A stretch of DNA of 64,000 nt from Natrinema amylolyticum (GTDB taxonomy: Archaea > Halobacteriota > Halobacteria > Halobacteriales > Natrialbaceae), in the NCBI RefSeq assembly GCF_020515625.1, contig NZ_JAIWPJ010000006.1:86307-150306 (forward strand), in the 5' to 3' direction. Made by a program: the position numbers and the translations under genes. Below the pieces are notes generated by a model. The model searched no databases, had not been told where the DNA came from, and saw only the letters and a program-made list of their open reading frames with translations. Within the stretch, counting starts at the first letter, position 1, and each line of letters opens with the position of its first letter. Positions 1 to 8,418 of the stretch are shown here, piece by piece.

Positions 1-152
1 TCGGCGGTTCGGGCATCCTCGGCGGCGATTCGCCCCGGCCCGACGGCGACCGCGTCTTCGCAGCGGTCGTCCTCGCCGGCGTCGAATCGGATCGACTCGC
101 GGCGTTGCGAACGGCGGCCGATCGGGCCGACCAGACGGACCGAGCCGACTGA
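1..152 (+). CDS. C-terminal end of an unidentified protein (5' truncated)
   Basis: An open frame enters from the left edge and ends at a TGA, giving the last 49 residues of a protein. It begins with a Gly-rich stretch (GGSGILGG), has a hydrophobic strand-like segment (RVFAAVVLAGVES) and ends in an Asp/Arg-rich tail. Codons are GC-rich at the third position, as in the real genes nearby. Too little is visible to assign a family. It converges on the downstream minus-strand enzyme with a gap of about 55 bases. A spurious frame is possible. Confidence 0.35.
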   Translation, partial: GGSGILGGDSPRPDGDRVFAAVVLAGVESDRLAALRTAADRADQTDRAD

Positions 153-206
153 CGTCGACTCCGGACGCGATAGCTCGCGGAATCGCTCGTTAGTTCGTCG
201 CCCGAG

Positions 207-1163
207 CTATGCGAATCGCTTGAGGAACCGTTTCCCCAGGACGACCTCCGTCCCCGCCAATCCGACCGAGCAAAAGAGCGTGACGTCGTCCTCGCGCTGC
301 CGGCCGAGTCCCGGGTCCTCGAGCATGTCGGCGAGTTCGATCATCCGCTCGCGGTCCTCGCCCGCCACGATGTACGGGCGGTCGTAGTCGTCGACCTGCG
401 GGAGCGAGTCGGTGGCGACGACGTCGGCGCGATCGACGACCGCGAGCGGGAGTTCGTGGGCGTCCCGAAATCGCGGTCCGATCGTCGTGACGTGGGTGCC
501 GGGCGCGAGCCAGTCGGCATCGAAGACCGGCTCCTCGCTGTCGGTCGCACAGACGAGCGCCTCGGCTTCGCGGACGACCGGTTCGGGGTCGTCGACCGCG
601 CGAACGGGCGGGTCGACCTCGCCGTCGACCGTCTCGGCGAAGGATTCGCGGCTTCCGGTGGTCGGACTGTAGACCAGTACCTCCGTGAACTCGCGGGCCG
701 CACAGGCCGCACCGACCTGCGCTCGAGCCTGGAAGCCCGACCCGAGAACGCCGACCGTCTCGCACCCTTCGCGAGCGAGACGGTCGATCGCGACGCCGCC
801 GATGCCCCCAGTGCGGAGGCCACCGATCGCATGGCCGACGACCAGCCCTTCGAACGCGCCGGTCGTCGCGTCGAAAATCGCTACCAGTTCCGTGTGTCCC
901 TCGCCGTCATCGGGATGGGTCTCGTAGACTCGGAAGCCGGCGGCGTTAGCCGGACCAGTCGCGGCTCCCGCAGTGAAGACGAGTTCGCCCTCGCCGGCGT
1001 CGACGTGCCAGCGCGGCGGGGCCTCGAGGGTGCCGGCGGCCCGTTCAGCGAACGCCGACCGCACGGCGTCGACGACCCCCTCGTAGTCGAACTGCGAGTA
1101 GATATCGCCGTCCGTCAGGATCGGAACGTCGGTCACGATCGACGTATCAGTCGGAGGAACCAT
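207..1163 (-). CDS. Ornithine cyclodeaminase / mu-crystallin family NAD(P)-dependent enzyme
   Basis: A 318-residue member of the ornithine cyclodeaminase/mu-crystallin family, whose members deaminate or reduce amino or imino acids (ornithine cyclodeaminase, alanine dehydrogenase, ketimine reductase). The N-terminal half carries the dimerisation/substrate part and the central half a Rossmann fold with the motif VGVLGSGFQARAQV, the family's GxGxQ dinucleotide loop. Length is normal for the family (about 320-330). Substrate cannot be decided from sequence. A second, clearly divergent paralogue lies at 25858-26850. The gene stands alone on the minus strand, divergent from the partial gene to its left. 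Confidence 0.85.
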   Translation of the reverse strand: MVPPTDTSIVTDVPILTDGDIYSQFDYEGVVDAVRSAFAERAAGTLEAPPRWHVDAGEGELVFTAGAATGPANAAGFRVYETHPDDGEGHTELVAIFDATTGAFEGLVVGHAIGGLRTGGIGGVAIDRLAREGCETVGVLGSGFQARAQVGAACAAREFTEVLVYSPTTGSRESFAETVDGEVDPPVRAVDDPEPVVREAEALVCATDSEEPVFDADWLAPGTHVTTIGPRFRDAHELPLAVVDRADVVATDSLPQVDDYDRPYIVAGEDRERMIELADMLEDPGLGRQREDDVTLFCSVGLAGTEVVLGKRFLKRFA

Positions 1164-1201
1164 AACAGGTGCGGCACAGGAATCGTTCGAGAACCGAACC
1201 G

Positions 1202-1597
1202 CTACGGCTCACCGGGAATCGCGGCCCCCTCGTGCTCGAGCAACCGTCGTTTCAACGCCAGTCCGCCCGCGTAGCCGGTGAGCGAGTCCGCGCCGACGAT
1301 TCGGTGACAGGGCACGATCACGGGAACCGGATTGCGGCCGCAGGCCTGCCCGACCGCGATCGGTGCGCTGTCGAGTGCCGACGCGATCTCCCCGTACGTT
1401 CGGGTTTCGCCGGCCGGAATCGCCGTCATCGCGCGCATGACAGTCCCCGTGAAGTCGTCGGGAAACGCGATCTCGAGGTCGAACGCCGTCCGCTCGCCGG
1501 CCTCGTACTCCCGCACCTGGTCGCGGATCACCGCCGGCTCCGCGTCGATCGCCGAGCCGTCGATCTCCTGTTCGCGCCCGAATAGCTGAATCCGCAT
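1202..1597 (-). CDS. ogt: Methylated-DNA--[protein]-cysteine S-methyltransferase
   Basis: This suicide enzyme removes O6-alkyl groups from guanine by moving them to its own cysteine. The active-site motif VIVPCHRIVG is present with the acceptor Cys97, followed by the usual Tyr/Gly-rich stretch (LTGYAGG) and a final helix (ALKRRLLEHEG). The DNA-binding helix-turn-helix with GETRTYGEIA precedes it. I start at the ATG that begins MRIQLFG, giving 131 residues. The frame extends further upstream, but that extension is basic and overlaps the divergent trpS promoter region. The protein is short for the family, with a reduced N-terminal domain. Confidence 0.88.
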   Translation of the reverse strand: MRIQLFGREQEIDGSAIDAEPAVIRDQVREYEAGERTAFDLEIAFPDDFTGTVMRAMTAIPAGETRTYGEIASALDSAPIAVGQACGRNPVPVIVPCHRIVGADSLTGYAGGLALKRRLLEHEGAAIPGEP

Positions 1598-1701
1598 CGT
1601 ACTCGACGTTCGGGGCGCACCGACATCACTCTCGGTGACCGAATATTTCGGCAGAGCCGAAGCCGAAGGCTTTTGCGCGCTGGCGCGCCAAAACGCACCT
1701 A

Positions 1702-3297
1702 ATGACCGGAGACGACCCACTCGAGGAGTCCGAGTCAGGGGAACCGACGACCGGGGAACCGCTCACGGATGGAGGGGCCGCAGGTGCAGACGACGTCGCG
1801 CTGGACCCCTGGGGTTCCTCGAGCGTCTCCGACTACCGGAACCTGTTCGAGGAGTTCGGCATCGAGGAGTTCGACGACGTTTTGGAGGAGGTCCCGAACC
1901 CGCACTACCTGATGCGCCGGGGCGTCATCTTCGGCCACCGCGACTACCGGCCGGTCGCGGAGGCGCTACAGAACGACGAGCCGGCGGCCGTCCTCTCGGG
2001 CTTCATGCCTACCGGCGACCCCCACATCGGCCACAAGCTGGTCTTCGACGAGATCATCTGGCACCAACAGCAGGGGGCCGACGCCTACGGGCTGATCGCC
2101 GATCTCGAGGCCAACTCCGCCCGCGGAATGAGCTGGGACGAGATCGACGAGCACGCTCGGGACTACCTCCTCTCCCTGCTCGCGCTCGGCTTCGATCCCG
2201 AGGAGGGCGAACTCTACCGGCAGTCGACCAACCGAGAGCTACAGGACCTGGCCTTCGAACTGGGAGCCGACGCCAACTTCTCGGAGTTTCAGGCGATCTA
2301 CGGCTTCGACGGCGAGACTGACGTCTCCCACATGCAGTCCGTCGTCACCCAGATGGCCGACATCCTCTACCCGCAACTCGAGGAGCCCAAGCCGACCGTG
2401 ATCCCCGTCGGCCCGGACCAGGACCCCCACGTCCGGCTGGCGCGGGACCTCGCCGAGCGAATGCGCTTCTTCAAAGTGAGCGAGGCGTACGCCAGCTTCG
2501 AACTCGAGCCCGAGGAACGCGCGCTGGTCGCCGAATTCTACGAGCGACTCGAGCCCGCCGACTTCGACGACGACGACCTCCGCTGCGTCCACGTCGCCGA
2601 GGCGATCGAGGAGACGCCGCTGTCGGAGCTCGAGGTCGACGCGGACACGCTGAGTTCGGTGCTGACGAAGCTCGAGGAGGCGGGGATGGAACCGATCCGA
2701 CCGCGGACTCGCTTCTTCGACCGGCGGGCGACCGACGAGGCCTTCGACGCGTTGGTCGACGCCATCGACGGCGAAAAGCGGGTCTACGAGAGCCACGTCG
2801 ACGCCTTCGATCTCGACCGCGCCGCGGCCGAGGAACTCGCCCGCGAGGTCGAGGTCGACAACGGCGGTTACGGCTTCCAGCCGCCGTCGTCGATCTACCA
2901 CCGCTTCATGACCGGACTCACCGGCGGCAAGATGTCCTCCTCGATTCCCGCCTCGCACATCTCGCTGCTGGACGACCCCGAGGACGGCTACGACAAGGTG
3001 AAGGCCGCGTCCACGGGCGGCCGCGAGACCGCCGAGGAACACCGCGAGAAGGGGGGACGGGCGGACGAGTGTCCCGTCTACGAACTCTACGCCTACCTGC
3101 TGGCCGGCGACGACGACGAGTTCGCTAAGCGCGTCTACGACGAGTGCGTCGGCGGCGAGCGCCTCTGTGGCGACTGCAAGGAGCAGGCCGCCCAGCTCAT
3201 GAAAGAGTTCCTCGAGGAGCACCAGGAGAAACGCGAGGAAGTCGAGGAACTGCTCGAGGAGGCGGACATCGAACTCGAGTCACCGCGGCGTCGCTAA
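1702..3297 (+). CDS. trpS: Tryptophan--tRNA ligase (first of two paralogues)
   Basis: A 531-residue class I aminoacyl-tRNA synthetase charging tRNA-Trp. The HIGH motif is at about residues 108-111 (TGDPHIGHK) and the KMSKS loop reads GGKMSSS at about 410-414. Residues 1-35 form an acidic, low-complexity halophilic extension. The C-terminal part has paired cysteines (ECVGGERLCGDC), possibly a metal site, then a Glu-rich coiled tail. It lies divergent from ogt, with the ATG about 100 bases from the ogt start. A second TrpRS at 34400-35617 has a different sequence character (HLGH, shorter, closer to the Pyrococcus-type enzyme), so the two are not recent duplicates. Confidence 0.92.
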   Translation: MTGDDPLEESESGEPTTGEPLTDGGAAGADDVALDPWGSSSVSDYRNLFEEFGIEEFDDVLEEVPNPHYLMRRGVIFGHRDYRPVAEALQNDEPAAVLSGFMPTGDPHIGHKLVFDEIIWHQQQGADAYGLIADLEANSARGMSWDEIDEHARDYLLSLLALGFDPEEGELYRQSTNRELQDLAFELGADANFSEFQAIYGFDGETDVSHMQSVVTQMADILYPQLEEPKPTVIPVGPDQDPHVRLARDLAERMRFFKVSEAYASFELEPEERALVAEFYERLEPADFDDDDLRCVHVAEAIEETPLSELEVDADTLSSVLTKLEEAGMEPIRPRTRFFDRRATDEAFDALVDAIDGEKRVYESHVDAFDLDRAAAEELAREVEVDNGGYGFQPPSSIYHRFMTGLTGGKMSSSIPASHISLLDDPEDGYDKVKAASTGGRETAEEHREKGGRADECPVYELYAYLLAGDDDEFAKRVYDECVGGERLCGDCKEQAAQLMKEFLEEHQEKREEVEELLEEADIELESPRRR

Positions 3298-3379
3298 CGC
3301 GGGGTGCTCGCGGCCGCTTCCGTCGACTTTCGCGGATCGGTTCGGCAGGGAGCGGACATACATTTTGGCGTCTGACGAA

Positions 3380-3388
3380 GATATATAG
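3380..3388 (+). promoter_or_regulatory. Candidate TATA box of the gene at 3415
   Basis: The sequence gatatatag lies with its centre about 31 bases before the ATG at 3415, the distance expected for an archaeal TATA box feeding a leaderless or nearly leaderless transcript. The surrounding sequence is much more GC-rich. Confidence 0.5.
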
Positions 3389-3414
3389 GGGCAGTCGTGG
3401 AACCGTGAGCCACG

Positions 3415-4794
3415 ATGGCCCCGCACCGCCGCGGCTCGACCGACGACCGACTGGTCTGTGCCGACGTCCTCGGCGCGTTCGGCGTCACGGCGGCGGACGT
3501 TCGACGGAACGCGTCCGGCGACGTCACCCTCGAGGCGGCGCTGGTCGACGCGCTCGCGACGGGCGTCGATCGGACGACGGTGCTCCGGCGGACGATCGCG
3601 CGGAGCGACCGCGGCCTCGCGTGTGCGGCCCGGTACTCGCGGGCCGACCTCGAGTCCGAACTCGCGGCCGTCTTCGAGGCGATCGGCTGGTCGCTCGAGC
3701 TGTCGGCGACCCGCGACGGACTGGAACTGACCGCGTCGGATCCCCGCGGCCGAGCGCGGGAGGCGACGATCGCCTCCCCCGAGACGCCGCTCGGGACCGA
3801 CAACCTCCCGGCCGTCCTCCGGACGATCGACGACGCGATCCTCGCGGGTACCGACGCGCGGTTCGTCCTCCTCTCGTCGGGCGTCGACCGCTGGCGCGCC
3901 GCGCTGGTCGACCGGAGCGAACTCGAGCGGCTCCGCGAGCGCTACGGCTCCCGAATCGAGGCCGTCGATCGACCACTGCTTCCGAAGCACGGACTCGCGG
4001 CGTACGTCCCCGCGGCCGGCGACGAACCGGACGGATCGATAGATACCGGAGCCGGCGCTGACGCCGACGATCCGTGGCCGCCCTGGGCGCTCGAACGCGG
4101 GACGCGTCGATCGAGCGAACTGCCGTCCGACGTCGGCTCGCTCATCGACGAAGCCGAACCGTCCGTGCGTCCGGAATCGGAGTCGAGTTCGGACGGGACG
4201 GCCGCGGCGCGATCGAGCGACGCGACGGTCAGCACGGCGTCGACGGCTGCCTCGGAACGATCGGCCACGACAGCGCCCGCGAGCGAGGTCGACGGCTTCG
4301 AACTCCGGGGATCGCCCGCCGTATCACGGCAACGCGACGAGGCCGTCGACCGGGCCGCGGAGCGCGACGCCGCGGCGGCCGCCTCCGGTCGCTCGGAAAC
4401 GGTGGACGACTCGAGTCGGGACGAGCGAGCGACGGGCCCGGACGAGAGCGAGACGAATTCGGACGGGTTCGGGACGCTCTCGGGGACCAGCCAGACGGCG
4501 CGGGTCAGCAACGACTCGTTCGGTACGGAACTCGATCCCCAGGCCGACGACGACCAGTATCGCGCGCTCGGCGCGGCGCTCGACGCGGGCGGGACCGTCT
4601 CCGTTCGAGGACTGCTCGAGGACGACGATTTCCTCCCCGAACTGCCGGCCACAGAGTCCGCCGAGACGCGCATCGAGTTCGCCGACGGGTGCGCGCCCGT
4701 GGAGGTTCCAGAGACGACCGCGGCCGCCGAGCAGTCCGGCTTCGAATGGGTCGAGAGCGGCTCGCTCGAGACGACGCGGGTGTCCGAGGGATAG
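3415..4794 (+). CDS. Haloarchaeal hypothetical protein with acidic low-complexity C-terminal half
   Basis: I do not recognise this 459-residue protein. Residues 1-200 look globular, with alternating helices and strands, including FVLLSSGVDRWRAALVD and LESELAAVFEAIGW. Residues about 200-390 are a Ser/Ala/Asp/Glu-rich linker of low complexity. The last 70 residues return to an ordered acidic segment (RGLLEDDDFLPELP). There are no membrane segments or signal peptide. The gene follows trpS on the same strand after about 117 bases and has its own TATA-like box, and the pheST leader region follows it. Confidence 0.65.
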   Translation: MAPHRRGSTDDRLVCADVLGAFGVTAADVRRNASGDVTLEAALVDALATGVDRTTVLRRTIARSDRGLACAARYSRADLESELAAVFEAIGWSLELSATRDGLELTASDPRGRAREATIASPETPLGTDNLPAVLRTIDDAILAGTDARFVLLSSGVDRWRAALVDRSELERLRERYGSRIEAVDRPLLPKHGLAAYVPAAGDEPDGSIDTGAGADADDPWPPWALERGTRRSSELPSDVGSLIDEAEPSVRPESESSSDGTAAARSSDATVSTASTAASERSATTAPASEVDGFELRGSPAVSRQRDEAVDRAAERDAAAAASGRSETVDDSSRDERATGPDESETNSDGFGTLSGTSQTARVSNDSFGTELDPQADDDQYRALGAALDAGGTVSVRGLLEDDDFLPELPATESAETRIEFADGCAPVEVPETTAAAEQSGFEWVESGSLETTRVSEG

Positions 4795-4835
4795 GCGGTG
4801 GTCGTCGGTAGTGGTGTGGTGACCCGTATCACAAC

Positions 4836-4842
4836 GTTTTTA
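4836..4842 (+). promoter_or_regulatory. TATA box for a leaderless transcript starting at 4867
   Basis: The motif gttttta sits in GC-rich flanks with its centre about 27-28 bases before the A of the ATG at 4867. That is the spacing at which a haloarchaeal transcript would start at the ATG itself. No comparable box lies just upstream of pheS (5145), so this is the best promoter for the leader-pheST unit. Confidence 0.6.
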
Positions 4843-4866
4843 GCCGACTCGCGAGTGCTACCGAGT

Positions 4867-4953
4867 ATGGCACTCGAATCCCGCGTCCGTGCCGGTGTCG
4901 ACAGCCGACCACAGCGCCAGCGATCGGGATTCGGCTTCTTCTTCGCCCGGTGA
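4867..4953 (+). CDS. Phe-rich leader peptide ORF upstream of pheST
   Basis: A 28-codon ORF starts at the predicted transcription start of the pheST unit. It has no phenylalanine in its first 21 residues, then ends FGFFFAR: four Phe codons (all ttc) among the last seven. Directly after the TGA comes a 9-bp hairpin (4974-4994) and further competing inverted repeats, and the phenylalanyl-tRNA synthetase genes begin 191 bases downstream. This is the layout of an attenuation leader such as E. coli pheM. It is seen directly in the sequence; the regulatory function is inferred. Another frame across this region (4889-5113) is open but Ser-rich and without a promoter. Confidence 0.6.
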   Translation: MALESRVRAGVDSRPQRQRSGFGFFFAR

Positions 4954-4973
4954 ATCCGGGCCGGTGGAGCCGA

Positions 4974-4994
4974 GAGCGACCGGATCGGTCGCTC
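4974..4994 (+). promoter_or_regulatory. Candidate attenuator hairpin between leader ORF and pheS
   Basis: A perfect 9-bp inverted repeat (gagcgaccg / cggtcgctc) with a three-base loop lies 20 bases after the leader stop codon. Downstream, gtccgcg occurs twice (about 5006-5012 and 5036-5042) and both copies can pair with the cgcggac at about 5049-5055, offering mutually exclusive structures. No energies were calculated. Confidence 0.45.
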
Positions 4995-5144
4995 GCGGCG
5001 AAACCGTCCGCGGCAGTATCGTCCGCTCGAGCACCGTCCGCGTTCGGTTCGCGGACATCGCGACGTCCGTCACGGACTCGAGCATCGATACCGAACTGAG
5101 TCGGAACCGCTAACTGACCGACCCACAGCAATGCAAGTAAGCGA

Positions 5145-6671
5145 ATGCAACTTCCAGCACAACAGGTCGCGGTCCTAGAGGCCGCGAACGCGGACGAGGC
5201 AACGTCCGTCGACGCCCTCGCCGCGGCGACCGACCTCCCGCCCGAAACCGTCACCGGGGCCGTCTTCGAACTCGAGGACGAAGGGCTGGTCGCCGTCAGC
5301 GAGCGCGTCGACGAAACGGTCGCCCTGACCGACGAGGGGCGCGACTACGTCGACGACGGACTGCCCGAGGTCCGGCTCTACGAGGCCGCCCTCGAGGCCG
5401 GTGCCGACGCAGACCCCGTCTCGATGGGGCAGGTCATCGGCGCGTCGGGACTCGAGGGCAGCGCGGTCGACATCGCGCTCTCGAACTACGCGCGCAAGGG
5501 GTACGGCGCGATCGACAGCGGCGAGATCACGGCCGACCCCGACGCGGACCCGGACGCCGATGCGGAGGCGAACGCGCTCGAGGCACTGGCCGACGTCGAC
5601 GACGCCCCGGTCGACAGCGTCGACGTCGATTCGGAGACGCTCGAGTCCCTCGAGCGGCGCGGACTGCTCGACCGACGCGAGTCGACGGTCCGCGAAGTGA
5701 CGCTGACCGAGCGCGCCGTCACGGAGCTGATGGCGGGCATCGAGACTGCCGAGACGGTCGGCCAGGTCACCCCCGAACTGCTCACGAGCGGCGAGTGGGA
5801 GGACGTCGAGTTCTCCGAGTACAACGTCGAGGCCGACGCCGAGCGGTTCGACGGCGGCAAGGTCCACATCCTGCGCCAGACCGCCGAGCGCGTCAAGGAC
5901 ACCCTCGTCGGGATGGGCTTCCAGGAGATGGACGGCCCGCACGTCGACGCGGACTTCTGGATCAACGACTGCCTGTTCATGCCCCAGGACCATCCCGCGC
6001 GCACGCACTGGGACCGGTTCGCCCTGGAGCAGCCGACCCACATCGACGAACTCCCCGAGGACCTCGTCGACCGCGTCGAGCGCGCTCACCGGGAAGGCGT
6101 CGGTCCGGACGGCGAGGGCTACCACTCGCCGTGGGACGAGGACTTCGCGCGGGCGCTCGCGCTGCGCGGGCACACCACCTCACTGTCGACGCGCTACCTC
6201 TCGGGCGAGGAGGTCGGCGACCTCGAGCCGCCACAGCGGTACTTCAGCGTCGAGAAGGTCTACCGAAACGACACGCTCGACCCGACCCACCTGCTCGAGT
6301 TCTTCCAGATCGAGGGCTGGGTGATGGCCGAGGACCTCTCCGTTCGCGACCTCATGGGGACCTTCGAGGAGTTCTACTCCCAATTCGGGATCGAGGACAT
6401 CCAGTTCAAGCCCCACTACAACCCCTACACGGAGCCCAGCTTCGAGCTGTTCGGCACGCATCCGACGACCGGCGAACTCGTCGAAATCGGCAACTCGGGG
6501 ATCTTCCGCGAGGAGATGCTCGAGCCCCTCGGCGTGGAGTGCGACGTGATGGCCTGGGGGCTGGCCTTAGAGCGACTGCTCATGCTGATGTACGGCTTCG
6601 AGGACATTCGAGACATCCACGGGACGCTGTGTGACCTCGAACTGCTGCGAGAGACGGAGGTGACCTACTGA
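5145..6671 (+). CDS. pheS: Phenylalanine--tRNA ligase alpha subunit
   Basis: The 508-residue catalytic subunit of the heterotetrameric class II PheRS. The N-terminal 200 residues are winged-helix-like modules typical of archaeal/eukaryotic PheS (ETVTGAVFELEDEGLV). The catalytic core follows with motif 2 region (RYFSVEKVYRNDTLDPTHLLEFFQ) and a clear motif 3 (GLALERLLMLMYGFEDIR) near the end. Its stop codon overlaps the pheT start by one base (TGATG), so the two subunits are translationally coupled. Transcription probably begins at the leader ORF at 4867. Confidence 0.96.
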   Translation: MQLPAQQVAVLEAANADEATSVDALAAATDLPPETVTGAVFELEDEGLVAVSERVDETVALTDEGRDYVDDGLPEVRLYEAALEAGADADPVSMGQVIGASGLEGSAVDIALSNYARKGYGAIDSGEITADPDADPDADAEANALEALADVDDAPVDSVDVDSETLESLERRGLLDRRESTVREVTLTERAVTELMAGIETAETVGQVTPELLTSGEWEDVEFSEYNVEADAERFDGGKVHILRQTAERVKDTLVGMGFQEMDGPHVDADFWINDCLFMPQDHPARTHWDRFALEQPTHIDELPEDLVDRVERAHREGVGPDGEGYHSPWDEDFARALALRGHTTSLSTRYLSGEEVGDLEPPQRYFSVEKVYRNDTLDPTHLLEFFQIEGWVMAEDLSVRDLMGTFEEFYSQFGIEDIQFKPHYNPYTEPSFELFGTHPTTGELVEIGNSGIFREEMLEPLGVECDVMAWGLALERLLMLMYGFEDIRDIHGTLCDLELLRETEVTY

Positions 6672-8383
6672 TGCCCACGGTCGATATCGACCCCGACGAA
6701 CTGCGCGACCTGACCGGTCACGACGAGAAGAGCGACGAAGAGCTACAGGAGGACCTGTTCGGGCTCGGCCTCGAGTTCGAGGGCCGCACCGAGGACGGAG
6801 CGTTCGAACTCGAGTTCGCACCGGACCGGCTCGACCGGCTCTCCGTCGAGGGTGTCGCCCGCTCGCTGCGGTACCAGTACGGCGACGCGCGCGGGGTGCA
6901 CGTCCCCTCGCCGAACTCGTCGGAGTGGACTATCGAGGTCGACGAGTCGGTTCCCGACGAGCGTCCCTACGTCACCGGCGCGGTCGTCCGCGACGTGGAC
7001 TTGGACGAGGAGAGCCTCGAGTCGCTGATCCAGCTCCAGGAGAAGCTTCACGCGACGATGGGGCGCAAGCGTGCGAAGGGCGCGATCGGGATCCACGACC
7101 TGACGATGCTGAAGGGGACCGCCGTAACGGAGGGGAACCCGACGATCCAGTACGTCGGCGTCGAACCCGACGAGGACCGGTTCGTCCCCCTCGATTCCGA
7201 TCGGGAGATGACGCCGGCCGACGTGCTCGAGGACCACCAGACGGGGCAGACCTACGCCGATCTGGTCAGCGAGTACGAGCGCTATCCGGCGATCTACGAC
7301 AGTATCGGCCTGTTCTCGTTCCCGCCGGTGATCAACGGTCGGCGTACCGAGGTCTCGACGGACTCGCGGGACCTGTTCGTCGAGATGACGGGCACTGACC
7401 AGTGGACGATCGACAAGATGCTGAACATCGTCTGCTACGCGCTGTCGGCCCGCGGGGCCACGCTCGAGGAGGTGCGGGTCGAGTACCCCGATCACGAGGT
7501 CGTCAGACCGGACCTCTCGATGAAGACGAAGACGGTCGCCCACGACCGCATCGAGACCATCCTCGGCATCGGGCTCGGTCCCGACGAGGTGATCGATTTG
7601 GCCGAGCGCTCGGGCCTCAAGGCCGAAAAGGAGGAAAACGAGGACGGCGAGCTCGTCTACGAGGTGACGATCCCGCCCTATCGCGTCGACGTGCTCCACC
7701 CCCTGGACGTTATCGACGACCTCGGGCGGGCCTACGGCTTCAACGAACTCGAGCCCCGCTATCCCGACGTGGGAACCGTCGGCGGCCGCCACGAGCGCTC
7801 TCGACTCGAGAACGCCGCCCGCACCCAGCTCGTCGGACAGGGCTTCGAGGACCTGCTGAACTTCCACATGATCAGCGAGGGGGAGAACTACGACCGCCTC
7901 GATATCTCGCCCGGCGACGACGTCTACGGGGCCGGCGAGCCGGCGACCATCAAAGAACCCTACAGCGAGGACTTCACCATGTTGCGGACCTGGGTCATGC
8001 CGTCGCTGCTGATGGTCCTCGAGCGGAACACCCACCGCTCCTACCCGCAGAACCTCGCCGAGATCGGCTTCGCGGCCGAGGTCGACGAGAGCGAAAATAT
8101 GGGCGTCGCGGAGGGCCGCCGCGTCGGGGCCGTCCTCGCCCACCACGAAGCCGGTTACGAGGACGCCAAGGCCCGGCTGCAGGCGCTCGCCCGCAACTTC
8201 GACGTCGATCTCGAGACGCCGCCGACCGACCACCCAACCTTCATTTCGGGTCGAACGGCAGCGGTCGTCATCGACGGCGAGGAAGTCGGCGTGATCGGCG
8301 AGGTCCACCCGAAGGTGCTCGTTGAGCACGATCTCGAGGTGCCGGTGTCGGCCTTCGAGTTCGACCTCGAGGCACTCCGATAG
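6671..8383 (+). CDS. pheT: Phenylalanine--tRNA ligase beta subunit
   Basis: The 570-residue beta subunit of PheRS, of the short archaeal/eukaryotic type. It has the B1-like N-terminus (MPTVDIDPDELRDLTG), a B3/B4 region that in the family edits mischarged tyrosine (GIHDLTMLKGTAVTEGNP), the B5 DNA-binding-like domain and the catalytic-like core with HPKVLVEHDLEVPVSAFEFDL at the end. It overlaps pheS by one base and forms the second gene of that operon. The next gene is convergent, 35 bases downstream. Confidence 0.96.
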   Translation: MPTVDIDPDELRDLTGHDEKSDEELQEDLFGLGLEFEGRTEDGAFELEFAPDRLDRLSVEGVARSLRYQYGDARGVHVPSPNSSEWTIEVDESVPDERPYVTGAVVRDVDLDEESLESLIQLQEKLHATMGRKRAKGAIGIHDLTMLKGTAVTEGNPTIQYVGVEPDEDRFVPLDSDREMTPADVLEDHQTGQTYADLVSEYERYPAIYDSIGLFSFPPVINGRRTEVSTDSRDLFVEMTGTDQWTIDKMLNIVCYALSARGATLEEVRVEYPDHEVVRPDLSMKTKTVAHDRIETILGIGLGPDEVIDLAERSGLKAEKEENEDGELVYEVTIPPYRVDVLHPLDVIDDLGRAYGFNELEPRYPDVGTVGGRHERSRLENAARTQLVGQGFEDLLNFHMISEGENYDRLDISPGDDVYGAGEPATIKEPYSEDFTMLRTWVMPSLLMVLERNTHRSYPQNLAEIGFAAEVDESENMGVAEGRRVGAVLAHHEAGYEDAKARLQALARNFDVDLETPPTDHPTFISGRTAAVVIDGEEVGVIGEVHPKVLVEHDLEVPVSAFEFDLEALR

Positions 8384-8418
8384 GGCCGCGAGCGAAGCGA
8401 ACGACTCTTCGTCCGAAT

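Noticed and set aside
4889..5113. An open frame of 74 codons between the leader ORF and pheS
   Set aside because: It has no TATA box at the right distance, is Ser/Arg-rich without a family pattern, and spans the hairpins that fit an untranslated leader better.
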